NCBI GenBank assembly: GCA_009760855.2
Contig: WPIO01000034.1
Coordinates: 2,171,001 to 2,235,000, forward strand
DNA: 64,000 bases
Origin: Cristatella mucedo
Lineage: Eukaryota > Bryozoa > Phylactolaemata > Cristatellidae
Reading direction: 5' to 3'
The position numbers and the translations under genes were made by a program. The notes under the pieces were generated by a model that worked only from the letters and a program-made list of their open reading frames with translations, searched no databases and was not told the origin of the DNA. Below are positions 45,616 through 56,004 of this stretch, one piece after another. How positions within the stretch are numbered: the stretch's first letter is position 1; each line of letters begins with the position of its first letter.

Positions 45616-45894
45616 CAGTGAGACTCCATGAGAACTGCCACCGAAGGAGCCACTACAATACAACAGACCATCGTCGGATGACCAATTGAGGCTTTAAGTA
45701 TAGTCCATAAATTCTATTTCCGGCCGAAGTATAGTCCAGAAATTCTATTCCCGGCATTGAAAATCCGTGAATTTCGGCACCGAGTTTAGCCGGGTGTGAA
45801 ATTCAAAGGGACATCTTAAGGTTGTCCCTACAAAACGGCTCTCCGTGCGACCATGCGACCAACGACATCCGAAGCTGCAACGATGACGGCAGTG

Positions 45895-46139
45895 TGACAG
45901 CCCTGGCCCTGCTTTATCTATCAGCTGCGTTCGGCATGGCTGAGTGTGACATGCTATATTGCGATTGAGAACAACAGTTGCTCTGGCAGACGAGGCACTG
46001 GCACGGTTTCAATCGTACTTGTCCGATAGTGTTCAATCCGTGGCTCGTGGCGGTCGCGTCTCATCCAGCAGACCAGTCACCTGTAACTCCTCCATAAGGT
46101 TCTGTTCCCGGTCCTTTGCTGTCCTCTATTCGTACCGAG

Positions 46140-46196
<57 letters not shown>

Positions 46197-47095
46197 CCTT
46201 TGAAATGCGATTCGGGCCCGTGAGATCGGCGACCATTCTATACTGCCGATACCTGACCGTATTGTCATTTAAACCATCGGAATTTGCTTCAGCGACTAAT
46301 GAATTGATTGTTTGCCTTGCAGACAATCGACCTTGGATTTTGACCAAAAGTGAAGACAAAACCGAACTCCTACTCATAGCACAACCCAAGCCTGCTGCTG
46401 GACTAGGAGACTTTGCTCTTTTAACTGGTAGCGTTTTAGTGCAACAGTCGTGTAGTGCTCGACATCTCTGTGTCTTCATTGATAACAGTTTAAAGTTTTA
46501 AATCTTTATTAAGAAGAATGCTTCCTCAGCTAGCTAGCCATAACATTTGATCCCATTCTATGGTTAGAGACTGTCTACTACTGTGGCTTACTAAAAATCT
46601 TGCTAGCTCTTAGTTCTGTTAAAGCTAGACTTCTGCTATTCCGATTTGACTGGACTAACAAAGAAGGCCATTTAGCCTTTGCAGCTGATGATGAGCAGGG
46701 CTGCAGGCTAGTCAAGAAACCCCAGAGATGCGGCCATGTGTCTTCTTTGCTGCATGAGCTTTGATGGCTACCGGTCGATCGACGGATAAAGGGCGAAATT
46801 GTTACTCTGAGGCACAAGGCTCACCATGGCTAGGGTCCGTCATACCTAGCCCCAAATGGCTGCACCAGTTCCAGCATTCTCGTGCTATCAGGTCATTTAT
46901 AGACGATAAATAGTGGTTCAGTCTCTACGCTTAAAGACGATTGACGACAGAAGCTCTTGTTTTGCAGGTCCTAAACTGTGGACCTCACTCCCACAATTCT
47001 AACGCAACGACATCTACACTCCTGCTACCGATTATGGCACATTCTTTCACTTTCTCGACTGCCCCCTAGTTCAGCTATAGTATCAATTTCTTTTT
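45895..47095 (+). mobile_element. LINE-B copy, 5'-truncated
   Basis: It starts in the motif A region (LALLYLSAAFGMAE, catalytic Asp replaced by Tyr). It continues with EDKTELLLIAQPKPAAGLGD and FALLTGSVLVQQS at about 46351-46450, and reaches a WTSLPQF-like C-terminal block near 46980-47000. A (CT)n run interrupts it. Confidence 0.72.
46144..46194. repeat. (CT)n microsatellite inside LINE-B
   Basis: A perfect CT run that grew within or entered the LINE. Confidence 0.95.
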
Positions 47096-47245
47096 GTTTA
47101 TTCATTTCGTTTGTTTTTCAAGCATGATTTTACTTACCATTCAATTGCATTTCACTTTACAGCAAATGTAAAGCGCCTAGAGAGAGAGATTAAGTTCTCT
47201 GAGGGCGCTTTATCAAGTGAATTATTATTATTATTATTATTTGTT
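47096..47245 (+). mobile_element. LINE-A 3' end
   Basis: It has TTTGTTTTTCAAGCATGATT, TGTAAAGCGCCTAGAGAGAG and GGGCGCTTTATCAAGTGAAT with ATT repeats; little decayed. Confidence 0.85.
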
Positions 47246-47439
47246 GCGAGAGATGAAGTCTCTTGGCTACTGCATGTGTACCGAAAGCCGCCCAGGTTTT
47301 GAGTTTGCTATTGAAAACTCCACCTGAAAGCATACGTAAGTCCTTGTGGCTCTATGGAGTAAAAGATGGAGATACATTATATCACTTACAATAATCACTT
47401 ATATAGAATCCTCTAATTAATTGTTGCCTACTTACAGTC

Positions 47440-48163
47440 ACGGGATGTCGTGATGTCAGCCAGAAGTGAGCTCCAGGGTTTGGGAGCGTACGAACTAAAG
47501 GCATGGTCTTCAAAGAATTTCATGTTGGATTGCAGCTAGATGATTTGAGCATTGAGGCACTGCTAGATGATTTGAGGAAGCCAATGCAGGTTAGTGGGAA
47601 GTGAAGTGATTGTGGTAACTGCGCCGCTCAAGAGAAACAAACCTAGCTGCAGAGCTTTAAACCAACTGTCAGCACCAAATTGCACCGATCGAATGGTCTG
47701 CAAGTTACGAAAGTCGACACGGGATCTTGCATGATTAACTTTCATGCAGTTTCTCTACCTAAGCAGGCCCTAAATATTTTGAATTATACGTAGCTGAAAG
47801 TAGGATGCGAACTTGACTGTAGAGTTTTGGGGTCGTCTTGTGATATTTCACTTTGGAGCAACGCACCTAGATTTCCTGCAGAAGCTACTGGAGATTTGCT
47901 GGAACAGCCAATTTTAAGCGTTAGCCTTTCCAATTTCTGAGTGGCACTAGATTTGCCTATTACTAGCATGATGGTTTTATAATCATTCAATATTAGAAAG
48001 TTAGCTGTTTTTCAAGTGCGAATGCCAACTTTACGTGCAGCAAAGAATTTGAGAAAGTCTGACTTGCTGGAAGGCAGAGGGGGATATAAGCGCAGGCAAA
48101 GTTCTGTCTCATCAGCATAGAGATGACAGCCCAGATTGTGCTTGGCGCTTACATCGGCAAGAC
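47440..48163 (-). mobile_element. LINE-A, inverted 5' segment of a twin-primed copy
   Basis: Minus strand: from SAKHNLGCHLYADETEL (the YADD block, right end) through LNDYKTIMLVIGKSSATQKL to the block ending near TTSRD at 47440. It abuts a plus-strand LINE-A end that resumes at exactly the next part of the element. Confidence 0.8.
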
Positions 48164-48420
48164 TTGACATTTAAACGGCACCTGTTCCTCACATCTACGG
48201 GGTGGGTACACTTGTGCCTTGTTCTTCGTGTGCTTATGAGTGCTGATACTGTACATATTACCACTAACCATATCATGCAAGTCAACACTTCGCATAAGTT
48301 GACACTGTGCATGTTACCACTTACCGTATTGTCATGCTTCTTCAACAGCATATGAAAAGTGCTTAGAATGAGATTAAATTCTCTGAGAGTGCCATACAAG
48401 TACATTATTAGTATTCCTAC
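48164..48420 (+). mobile_element. LINE-A, 3' segment of the same copy
   Basis: It starts DLTFKRHLFLT, the residues that follow TTSRD in other copies, and runs to GAAAAGTGCTTAGAATGAGA, GTGCCATACAAGTACATTAT. It is head-to-head with the inverted segment to its left. Confidence 0.8.
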
Positions 48421-48606
48421 TTGAGTTCTTATCGCCGGCTTGCCATGTTATTGGTTAATAAATAGCACCCTGCTATGGTGCACATGTCCTTCGATGTGAA
48501 AGTTCTCCGAAAAAAGTTCTCATTGAAGAGGTGTATGACTTAGCAATCATTTAAAGTCAGATCAAAATTGCAGAGAGGCTGCATCGCGGCTTTTGTTAAT
48601 GTTATC

Positions 48607-48680
48607 ATATATATATATATATATATAGGATATTTTGTTTATGTTATCATATATGTATATATATATTCAATATATATAAT
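48607..48680. repeat. (AT)n microsatellite, interrupted
   Basis: Two TA runs (48609-48627 and 48650-48680) with a duplicated flank TTTTGTTTATGTTATCATAT-type phrase. Confidence 0.9.
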
Positions 48681-48689
48681 CTATTCTTT

Positions 48690-48990
48690 TATCTCGTTTT
48701 GTGTGTTCTGTATGTCTACCTTCAGATTCAATGCTCACAAAATCTGGAGCTCGCTACCGAATGTCAAATGACATTCCCCGACACGAGGACTTCTAAAAAG
48801 GAAGCAATAAACTCACCGGTATCACACACCACATGCAGCCTATGTACATTTTACTTTGTTTGCTTATGCATGCTAAAATTGTGCATTTTACTATCACCTA
48901 ACAGTTATCTTACTTTTCTTCAACAGAAGTATTATGCCCAGATAAGTATTTAGTTCTCTTAGGGCGCTATACAAATATTTTGCTATTTGT
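48690..48990 (+). mobile_element. Old LINE-A 3' fragment
   Basis: A C-terminal block remnant (FNAHKIWSSLPNV) is followed by TTTGCTTATGCATGCTAAAA and TTAGTTCTCTTAGGGCGCTA. Confidence 0.65.
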
Positions 48991-49670
48991 TTATAGTAAC
49001 AATATTACGGAGTGAACTCAGTCAGTTGGGTTTTGTTTTATCTACGTAAGAACATCTCTTTCCAGAGCGACAGCTGCTGCCATTACCATATACTAAACCT
49101 CGAGAAATCATAGCAAACCAGAAGGTTATTCCACCTTCCCAGCGATCGGTCGATTAACTGCGACTGGCGAATGTTAGTTTTTCCTTTTCTGGCCACTGCC
49201 TTTCGGTATGTCGATCCGAAGTTCGAAGCTGAGGTTTCGATAATGAATTCGGCAGGACTACGGACACATAACGATGACTTAATGATGTGTGTTTACGTTG
49301 ATTTTCTTACTCTTGCCTTTGCTCTGGGCTGCTGCTCGATTTCTTGGATTCCAGACAGGCAGCGATCGTCCAGGATGATCGCCGCCGGTTGTTCAGGTTG
49401 CTGGCCCGGCCGAGGCGAAGAGCAATTAAACGGGCGGAGACTTCTCCTATAGCGTCGATCTGCAGCTGATGACTGAACTGACCAGCAGTCGCCTCTCGCG
49501 TTTCTCGTAAGGTTTGCTGTGTGCCTTTTCTTTTCGTTGTCGAACGGTGGATATTCGAAATACGTGCACTCATTTCACACGCATGGGTCACGCGGATGCA
49601 TGGCGAGAGTATAAGTGCAAAGTCAGTGAGTAAAACCTTTCATAAATAACAAACTCAAAAAACGGCCCAG
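48991..49670. other. 3' flank of the IQ-motif gene
   Basis: It contains the downstream side of that gene's stop codon (minus strand). A 93-aa plus-strand ORF (49171-49452) has no motif. No AATAAA was found close to the stop on the minus strand. Confidence 0.4.
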
Positions 49671-49951
49671 CTAAGAGGATTTGCCTAGATTCAGCTGCCC
49701 GCCGTTTAAGATGGCCGTAGCTCGCCGCTCGCGCCGAGATTCTTGCACCAAACGTAGACACGGTCCAAGAGGCGTCGGCTCTATGAGACTCGAGTCGGAC
49801 AGCTTTAATGCGTCCTCTCCATCCACGATCGGGTGGAGCCACGTGGATTTCCTGCTGCTTGCCAGGCCAGTTCCCTCAGGCATGTAAATCTGGAACGTTA
49901 TGTCGAGCACCTCTTGTTTCGTCAGGGTCTTCTTCCTCTTTTTCACTTTTC
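49671..49951 (-). CDS. IQ-motif protein, last exon (C-terminus)
   Basis: The minus-strand acceptor AACTTTTCTAG precedes KVKKRKKTLTKQEVLDITFQ, then IYMPEGTGL and WLHPIVDGEDALKLSDSSL with IEPTPLGPCLRL. The frame ends in a stop at 49671 (281 nt, phase 1 in). The split codon with the previous exon reads Gly, giving VLRGKVKKRKK. This C-terminal segment looks conserved in style (ordered, mixed hydrophobic and charged), but I cannot name its family. Confidence 0.8.
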
Positions 49952-50052
49952 CTAGAAAAGTTCGTCGAAGAAATTTTAGCAGGGTCGCTAGCACGATATG
50001 CAAAGAGCTGGCGGCAGCGCTGGCGATGCGACGCCTTGTCGGTCGGTCGTAC

Positions 50053-50211
50053 CGCGAAGGACTAGGTCGAGGGCGTGCTCCACCTCGTGCTTGCCCGGGT
50101 ACAGGTCGCACTCTTTAAAGTACTGCTCCAGCTCGTCCTCGTCCAGCTCGTTACCGAATGAGCGCTTATCGAAGACTGATTCGTAGCCTACATCGACGAA
50201 GTTACTGTGCA
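50053..50211 (-). CDS. IQ-motif protein, exon with EF-hand-like segment
   Basis: The minus-strand acceptor CACTGCAG precedes HSNFVDVGYESVFDKRSFGN, then ELDEDELEQYFKECDLYPG and HEVEHALDLVLRG. The donor is CGCG|GTACGA. It is 159 nt, phase 1 in and out. DEDELEQYFKECDLYPGK.EVEHAL has the helix-loop-helix look of an EF-hand without a full set of calcium ligands. The entry phase agrees only with the GTAAGC donor of the preceding exon. Confidence 0.8.
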
Positions 50212-50371
50212 CTGCAGTGAGAGGCAGCAGAGCAGTATTCGTCCTGCACATTACCGCTTACATTAGGCAGCTGTCGTCGGGGCAGTGGCAGAGGGCATAA
50301 GCCGCACAGAGGCACACGGCAATCATTGCATGACCGATGCATACTTGTGCCAGCGATGAAGTAAAAAGTAA

Positions 50372-50532
50372 AGGTTTACTTATTCAACAGCCTAATTTAC
50401 ATAGCAGCACAAGACCCGTAACAGCAATCACTCCCGCTTGCAGAAGGCAATAAAGAATTGCCTGCTGCAGTACTCGAATCAACGACCTGGTCATGAAGTA
50501 CTAGCACCTGACCCCTAAGCTAAAACACAGGG
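50372..50532 (-). mobile_element. SINE-A copy in an intron of the IQ gene
   Basis: Minus strand: TTTTAGCTTAGGGGTCAGG (A-box region), GTTGATTCGAGTACTGC (B box, degenerate), then GGAGTGATTGCTG and TAAATTAGGCTGTTGAAT. Same orientation as the gene. Confidence 0.7.
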
Positions 50533-50646
50533 GCAAGCAGTGAAAAACATCCGGACTTCTGCAAGCGGTGACATTGGATAAATCCGAAAGCCACAGCAGT
50601 AGCAGCTGCCGCCTGCTGCGGCTACTGCACGCTTTCCGCTGCTTAC

Positions 50647-50779
50647 GCTTTTTCTGCATGGCAAACTTGTCCATCTGGTCAATGTCGATCGTTACGCGCG
50701 GCTTGTCCACGCCGGTGTACCGGACGAGCTTGCTCAAGTATTTTCGATAATATTTGGCGAATTTGACCCAGCCGGGAAA
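50647..50779 (-). CDS. IQ-motif protein, exon
   Basis: The minus-strand acceptor TTGCTCTGCAG precedes FPGWVKFAKYYRKYLSKLVR, then YTGVDKPRVTIDIDQMDKFA and MQKK. The donor is AAGC|GTAAGC. It is 133 nt, phase 0 in and phase 1 out. It is rich in aromatic and basic residues, probably helical. A longer read-through to 50501 would add low-complexity sequence and is not preferred. Confidence 0.82.
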
Positions 50780-50949
50780 CTGCAGAGCAACCTGACAGGA
50801 ATAAATAAGAATTTGCTTCACACAAAGTTATCGGGCCGTTGAAAATCAGTCAGCGAGCGCTCCAGAGCACCTGCACTTCCTCGAGGGGGATCGAGTGTTC
50901 ATTTCGTTTTGACTAGAGCCAAGCTAATGAGGGGGATAGGCTAATGAGG

Positions 50950-51119
50950 GGATCAGAACTTGACCTTGCCAGGGGCAGCCAATCGTGGTAGATGTGACGA
51001 ATGCAAGCTGGTGTGCCTTCAAGAGTGGGCGCAGGGATCAGAACTTGACCTTACCAGGGGCAGCCAATCATGGTAGATGTGACGAATGCAAGCTCGTGTG
51101 CCTTCAAGAGTGGGCGCAG
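50950..51119. repeat. 85-bp tandem duplication in an intron
   Basis: The block starting GGATCAGAACTTGACCTT at 50950 is repeated at 51035 with only a few base differences. It lies between two IQ-gene exons. Confidence 0.93.
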
Positions 51120-51226
51120 GGACCACTCGCACCCATCCCAAAGCTTCCCTTCCCAGGGCTTTGGTTGAGTGACTGTTGCATACGCGAGCAAACGCACCAT
51201 GGAAACAGACAAGCTCGGAGGTTTAC

Positions 51227-51379
51227 CTTTGCTTTCAAGTTGGCCAGCTTTCTCCTGATCGACCAGCCTCGGAAGTGCTTCTGAATCACGGTGGCCGCCT
51301 GGTTCATCTGCTTCTGCGTCGGTCCATCGCGAGGCGGATGGAATATCCTACGCAGCCAGTGCAGCATTGACTCGCTGCA
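51227..51379 (-). CDS. IQ-motif protein, exon with third IQ motif
   Basis: Minus frame: CSESMLHWLRRIFHPPRDG, then QKQMNQAATVIQKHFRGWSI and RRKLANLKAK at an AAG|GTAAAC donor. VIQKHFRGWSIRRKL is a good IQ motif (IQxxxRGxxxR), a calmodulin-type binding site. The AG before TGC at 51380 gives 153 nt, phase 0 to phase 0, consistent with both neighbours; a second AG three codons later would be out of phase. Confidence 0.85.
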
Positions 51380-53069
51380 CTTTGGTGGACCCAGTGAGAG
51401 CGAATATTTTGAAATTACCACCGAAGTAAGCTGCACCGGCAGATATTAAGCGATAAATGAGCGAAGAACAACTGGCAGTATTTTTTAGTGAGATGAGCGT
51501 GCATGCGCGAAAGACTGTCAGGAGGGCACACAATGTCGGGAAATATCAGTAGGACAGGTGTGAATCACTGCGTCACGGATAGTGGTCGCGATGATAAGCT
51601 GCAAGTACACCACTACCGGCTGACGCATTCATCTGAAGACTTGTGACGTTAAGTAAAGGAGAAGAAAGGAGGAAAGAAGGCTCACGAGAGATGCCAATAC
51701 TCGTACGAGTAGACACATCGTGGCTCGAGTAAAAAAACAACATGTACGCTCTCAACTTTGCGGTGAGATGACAAAACGAGAGCTATGGATATAGAAAGGA
51801 AAAGTGAGACAATTATGTATCGTATTCAAAAATTCGAACGAATCAATTGCAGCCCGATTCAGCTTTCACCGCTCTTGCCACTCTTTTTTGCTCTCGCTCA
51901 TGTACAACATAAAAGAACCGATCTCCAAGAGAAGGCGAAGAAATCTTTGAGCCTCAAAAGCTTTCTAAAACACCGCGTGACTCAGTTAGGTCTTTCGGCA
52001 GACGATCCAGCCACGGTCGGCACTGCAAACATTGACCACTTTACGTACGGCAGAGTAGATGGCACCACTACTGCCACTACCCCACCACCACCGCCGCGAC
52101 ATCAGCTTATCTACATAATAAATTACTATCTGGAAGACGAGATGATGATGGTGATAGCATCCTTTTTAGGTTGAAAAAATGGCCTTCGTCAGAGGCCCCT
52201 GTCGTTGAATGTTCAGTTTTGGGGGCTCGGATGATCCAATTTGGCTATGCATGTTTTTTGCCGTTTGTTGCTCATTCAGGTAGTAATTACAGCATGTCCA
52301 GTGCATGTCTCTGCCAGTGTTCTCGAGTTAAGTACCACCCGTAACACATGCCGGGGCTTCAGAGTGGGGCGCTTGTGTAAAACTAGCACTTTTATTTTAT
52401 TGCAAACCGAAACACGCGTTTTCCGTTTAGAACTGCAACTGATTTTGACCACTCCCGGGCTTAAAATTTCGCTAATATTCCTAGTCTAACAGTGATGAAG
52501 CCGACGCTCATCAATATTTCAACCACTCTAAACTTGTGCCTATGTCAACTCTTTGTGCAATAAACCGATAGTTTATGGTCCGGATATTTTTGCTATTATT
52601 AAGACCTTGCTAAAGTCGACGAACTATTCGGCTAGCACCCAATGCTTCCCCGAGAGGATTCTCATTTTTTCAAATTACTTTTACGCAATAGTTAAAACCT
52701 TATGTATGAGGCGCAGTTGTCTCGAGCCTCTTTCAATTTCAAGCCTTTCCTGACTCTGCCAATGAATCATTTGAATCTCTGGTTCTCTGTCTAGCTAGCA
52801 GATATAACTAATCTTTCTTAAAATACGAGCATCCGATCATATTCGTATTTCATTTTTCCTGGATAGTGTTTCTGTTTTAGCATCCAAAATTACATTTGAG
52901 AAAGAAATCTGGAGTCTCTTGACATGGATGTTGTCTGCAGCAAACTTGCGTCCTCCCCTGCGTCCTTCTGCTCGATCCTCCTACCAACATTGCCTCTTTG
53001 ATACAATTCTAACACACAAGGACGCTAGCCAACGTCCCAAACTAGTTTCCACCACAAACTCAAGCAAAT
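51380..53069 (-). other. Large intron of the IQ gene, part
   Basis: A 129-aa plus-strand ORF (51785-52174) with a Lys/Leu-rich middle and a proline run has no recognised motif and no splice support. No strong repeat. Confidence 0.4.
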
Positions 53070-53140
53070 GTAAAGGGCCTAGAAAGTTCTCCAAGGGCGC
53101 TTTATCAAATGTATTATTATTACTATTATTATCAACGACG
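53070..53140 (+). mobile_element. LINE-A 3' end
   Basis: CAAATGTAAAGGGCCTAGAA, AGGGCGCTTTATCAAATG and ATTATTATTACTATTATTAT. Confidence 0.8.
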
Positions 53141-53879
53141 GGTCCGTTCCACTCGGACACCGTCTAGTTTACGCCTGAACCAACAGTCCACCAATAGGTC
53201 TGTCAATCCCTTTAACTAAGGCCAAGGAAATTTTTTTATAGAGAAATAGTCAGAACATTGATCATTAACCCAGACGTGTTTATGTCTATGGTCGACTATC
53301 TTCTTAGCCACTGACAGACAGACATTCTGCCTAGCGATCCCAATGGATGGCAACTGAGCAGGACGTTTCTCCAAATTCTTCGCAGGCAAGATAGAACTAC
53401 CTAGGGACCTCATCCTCACACAACCATCGCAGATGGACTGAAACCTCACATTGCCCCGGTCTTCATCTCTCTCCTCATTCATGCCTATCTATAATTAAAC
53501 TAAACGCTAAATTTGTCTCACAAGCCAAGAAGACCAAAAGTCCGCGTGATCCTGACCTAACAGTGCTCGTTGTGAGACGCACAGACCTGTTGCTGTCTAA
53601 CATAAAAAAAATTATAGATGTGTCTCTGCCCTCTGAAAACAAGTGGTTGTCGTGTCAGTCATTAAAAATCCGATTCGACGTCGTGAGAGTCTAAGGTAAC
53701 TTTAATCTACTCTCCCTCCTGCAATTCGTATCCAAAAAAATTAATCAAGCGGTGGCCCATCGAGATTGTTTCAGCTACTTTCACGCATGCGACGTCTTAG
53801 TGTGATCTGGGCGAGCTGTTCCAAATCGTCACATCATTTGACGAATACACGTCCTCCACAATCAAGCCGGCCTAATTTC
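53141..53879. other. Intron sequence, possible LINE linker remnant
   Basis: The minus ORF 53216-53482 contains VDHRHKHVWVNDQ, which recalls the linker between endonuclease and RT in some LINEs. Not enough to assign. Confidence 0.3.
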
Positions 53880-54417
53880 ATTAGAGAAACGTTGCTAAAG
53901 TTTCTGCTTAGGATTGATTTGACAGATGAATTTGTTCAATCGTTATTTGGGACTCCTGCCCCTACCCTCATCATCTGCAACTTGTGCGAAACTAAAATTC
54001 TCTCTCTCTCTCTCTCTTCGGCCTACACGGCGAGGTTTACTAGCTTGCACCAGTCTACCTATCCGACCTTCATGCTTCTCCGGTGTATTCTTATGCCACC
54101 TGCTCCTCGGCTTCGACGTTTCCTGTGAAAAACTGAAATACTTCGGTGATCGGACCTTTAATTTGTATGCACTCAAAGTCTGGAACTCGCTTGCGGCTTC
54201 TGTTAATGCCTGCATTGACTTTGCAGCATTTAAGTCTCAGCTAAAGAGATATGCTTTAATCAGCTTCCCATGTTGCTCCAGTAATCTTGCCGATTCGTTC
54301 CTTTGTGCTCTGTACATGATTATGTGCATACTACTAGCCAGGGGTTCTACTAATCGGTGACGCTGGGTGTCTTATTCTATGCTTTTGCATGATTGTCTAA
54401 GCATACTACTTGTCGTT
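53880..54417 (+). mobile_element. CR1/L2-group LINE 3' fragment
   Basis: It reads KLKYFGDRTFNLYALKVWNS, then ACIDFAAFKSQLKRYAL, the C-terminal block. A 3' UTR with TGCTTTTGCATGATTGTCTA follows. It resembles the copy at 17030-17620 more than LINE-A copy 1. A short CT run is present at 54000-54016. Confidence 0.72.
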
Positions 54418-54540
54418 AAACAAACAAATAATTCATTCGTATAGCGCCATAAGAGAACTTAATCTCTATTCAAGGGCTTCACATATGCCACGGTGCTCGA
54501 GCCCGCGACCTCGGCCAGACCTTGATCGGGGCGAGCACAT
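54418..54540 (-). mobile_element. SINE-B copy
   Basis: Minus strand: head with GGCCGAGGTCGCGGGCTCGA (B-box region), then a LINE-A-type tail (TTGAATAGAGATTAAGTTCT, TATGGCGCTATACGAATG). Confidence 0.72.
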
Positions 54541-54559
54541 TAACCAACTTTGACTTTTG

Positions 54560-54680
54560 GTTATCGCTTGTCATGTAATGAGTTGTAAAAGTGCTGGGGC
54601 AGTGATTTAGTTCTTTTAGGGCGTAATGCAAAATAATAATTACCATTGCTATTAATATTCCGATTATTATTATTATAAAA
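54560..54680 (+). mobile_element. LINE-A-type tail fragment
   Basis: GTAAAAGTGCTGGGGCAGTG, TTTAGTTCTTTTAGGGCGTA and an AATAATAAT/ATTATT-rich end. Confidence 0.5.
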
Positions 54681-55020
54681 TCTGGGGAGCAAGGCTTTCG
54701 AAAGGATTTAAGTTCGGCACAATAGGTGTAATACAGGCATATTAAATGCAGTGCCAACGAAAGGAAGCAGACGGACAAACCAGTGCTGCTTCGCGTGCAG
54801 TGAGGTTAATAACTTAGCACCCAGCCAAAGACGTAACAGCTCAGGGTAGAGCACATAACCAGACTAATATTAGAAAACCCTTAAACTGCTTTTAAATTGT
54901 TCGCTGATGGACGTGAGTTTCCTAACGAGGCAGCCGCACTGTGATATTAGCTCTCCACACAACGGCCTCAGCTAAATCAGCATTCAAGAGCTCCTACGGT
55001 CGAGTAATAATCAAAAAAAG
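54681..55020. other. Intron of the IQ gene, no feature seen
   Basis: Nothing recognisable. Confidence 0.4.
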
Positions 55021-55333
55021 AGCAACGAGACTGAGTGACTTCGGGCGAGCAGAGCAAGCGTCGTCGCTAAGGCGACGGCTGGTTCGCAGCCGCATGCCCC
55101 ACCCACCGTCTCAGTGCTTTCTAGAGAAGAGGGTTCGCGGTCCAGTCGGCCGCTTGTACGTGCATTTTTACTTGCTACGTCAGCAGGTTCATCGGTTCAG
55201 TCGTGTCGGGCGGTTTCGGTGGTCAGAGGACATTTTTGCGCGGAAACATACTTGATTTTTGGGTTCACTCGTTTGTTTGTATGCATTTTTGGCAGTGCAT
55301 CGCATGGGTACTAGTCCTGGTCATTAAAGAGTG
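55021..55333 (+). promoter_or_regulatory. CpG-rich block, possible plus-strand promoter
   Basis: GC- and CG-rich sequence (CGTCGTCGCTAAGGCGACGG) inside a large intron of the minus-strand gene. It stands directly before the candidate first exon at 55334. Suggestive only. Confidence 0.25.
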
Positions 55334-55441
55334 ATGGTCATTCTTCGCAGAGCAGACCGAGAGTGCCTGCACGGGAAGAAGACGTTTCTAGATTCCCTTT
55401 GTCGACTGTCTAGTGCAGACAGCGAGAGCCATTTGTACGAG
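55334..55441 (+). CDS. Candidate first exon of an unknown nested gene
   Basis: An ATG (with G at +4) opens 36 codons, MVILRRADRECLHGKKTFLD and then SLCRLSSADSESHLYE, ending exactly at a GAG|GTATAC donor. The next in-frame codons would stop after eight residues. Composition looks coding and a CpG-rich block precedes it. No downstream exon was found, and a minus-strand ORF overlaps (55324-55599). It could be chance. Confidence 0.28.
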
Positions 55442-56004
55442 GTATACTGCATCAGCAGGGGTGATTGACCCTGACCTTGACCACTGACAGCGCTGGGGGA
55501 TCTGGTCCCGGCATCTGGCTGGGCAGGCTGGGGTTTAACGGAACGAATAAAAAAAACGGGCAGGCTGTGACCGACGGTGTCACAAGAGTGCACAGCCACT
55601 GCTGATGATGCCTAAGATGACGACGTCGGCAGCAGCAGTGACACGTGAGCATTGGCACACCAACGAGCACATTGGACAGTGCACTTGGAAAGCATGCTAG
55701 GCCTTGACACTACTAACTAACTAGCTTTCTTGATTTGCACAATCAATCTCCCTACACTCTCATCTTGAACACACTCACATGCAGGAAACCTCATGCACAC
55801 TATCCCCGAAAAAATTGCACTCGACCACTTACACGTATACGTCCACGTGTGGACCAATAGCTGCAAGCTTCTGCCGTAGTAGAAGTTTCTCCTTTGCGTC
55901 CCTACAAAAAGAAGTGTAAGTGCTCAAAAAATTGGTACAATTTTCAACAATGTGTTGCTGATAAGCAAGAACGTTGGTTACCTTGGTGCAAAAGGTTACT
56001 CGTA
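55442..56004. other. Intron of the IQ gene, no feature seen
   Basis: Minus-strand ORFs are short and motif-free. Confidence 0.4.
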
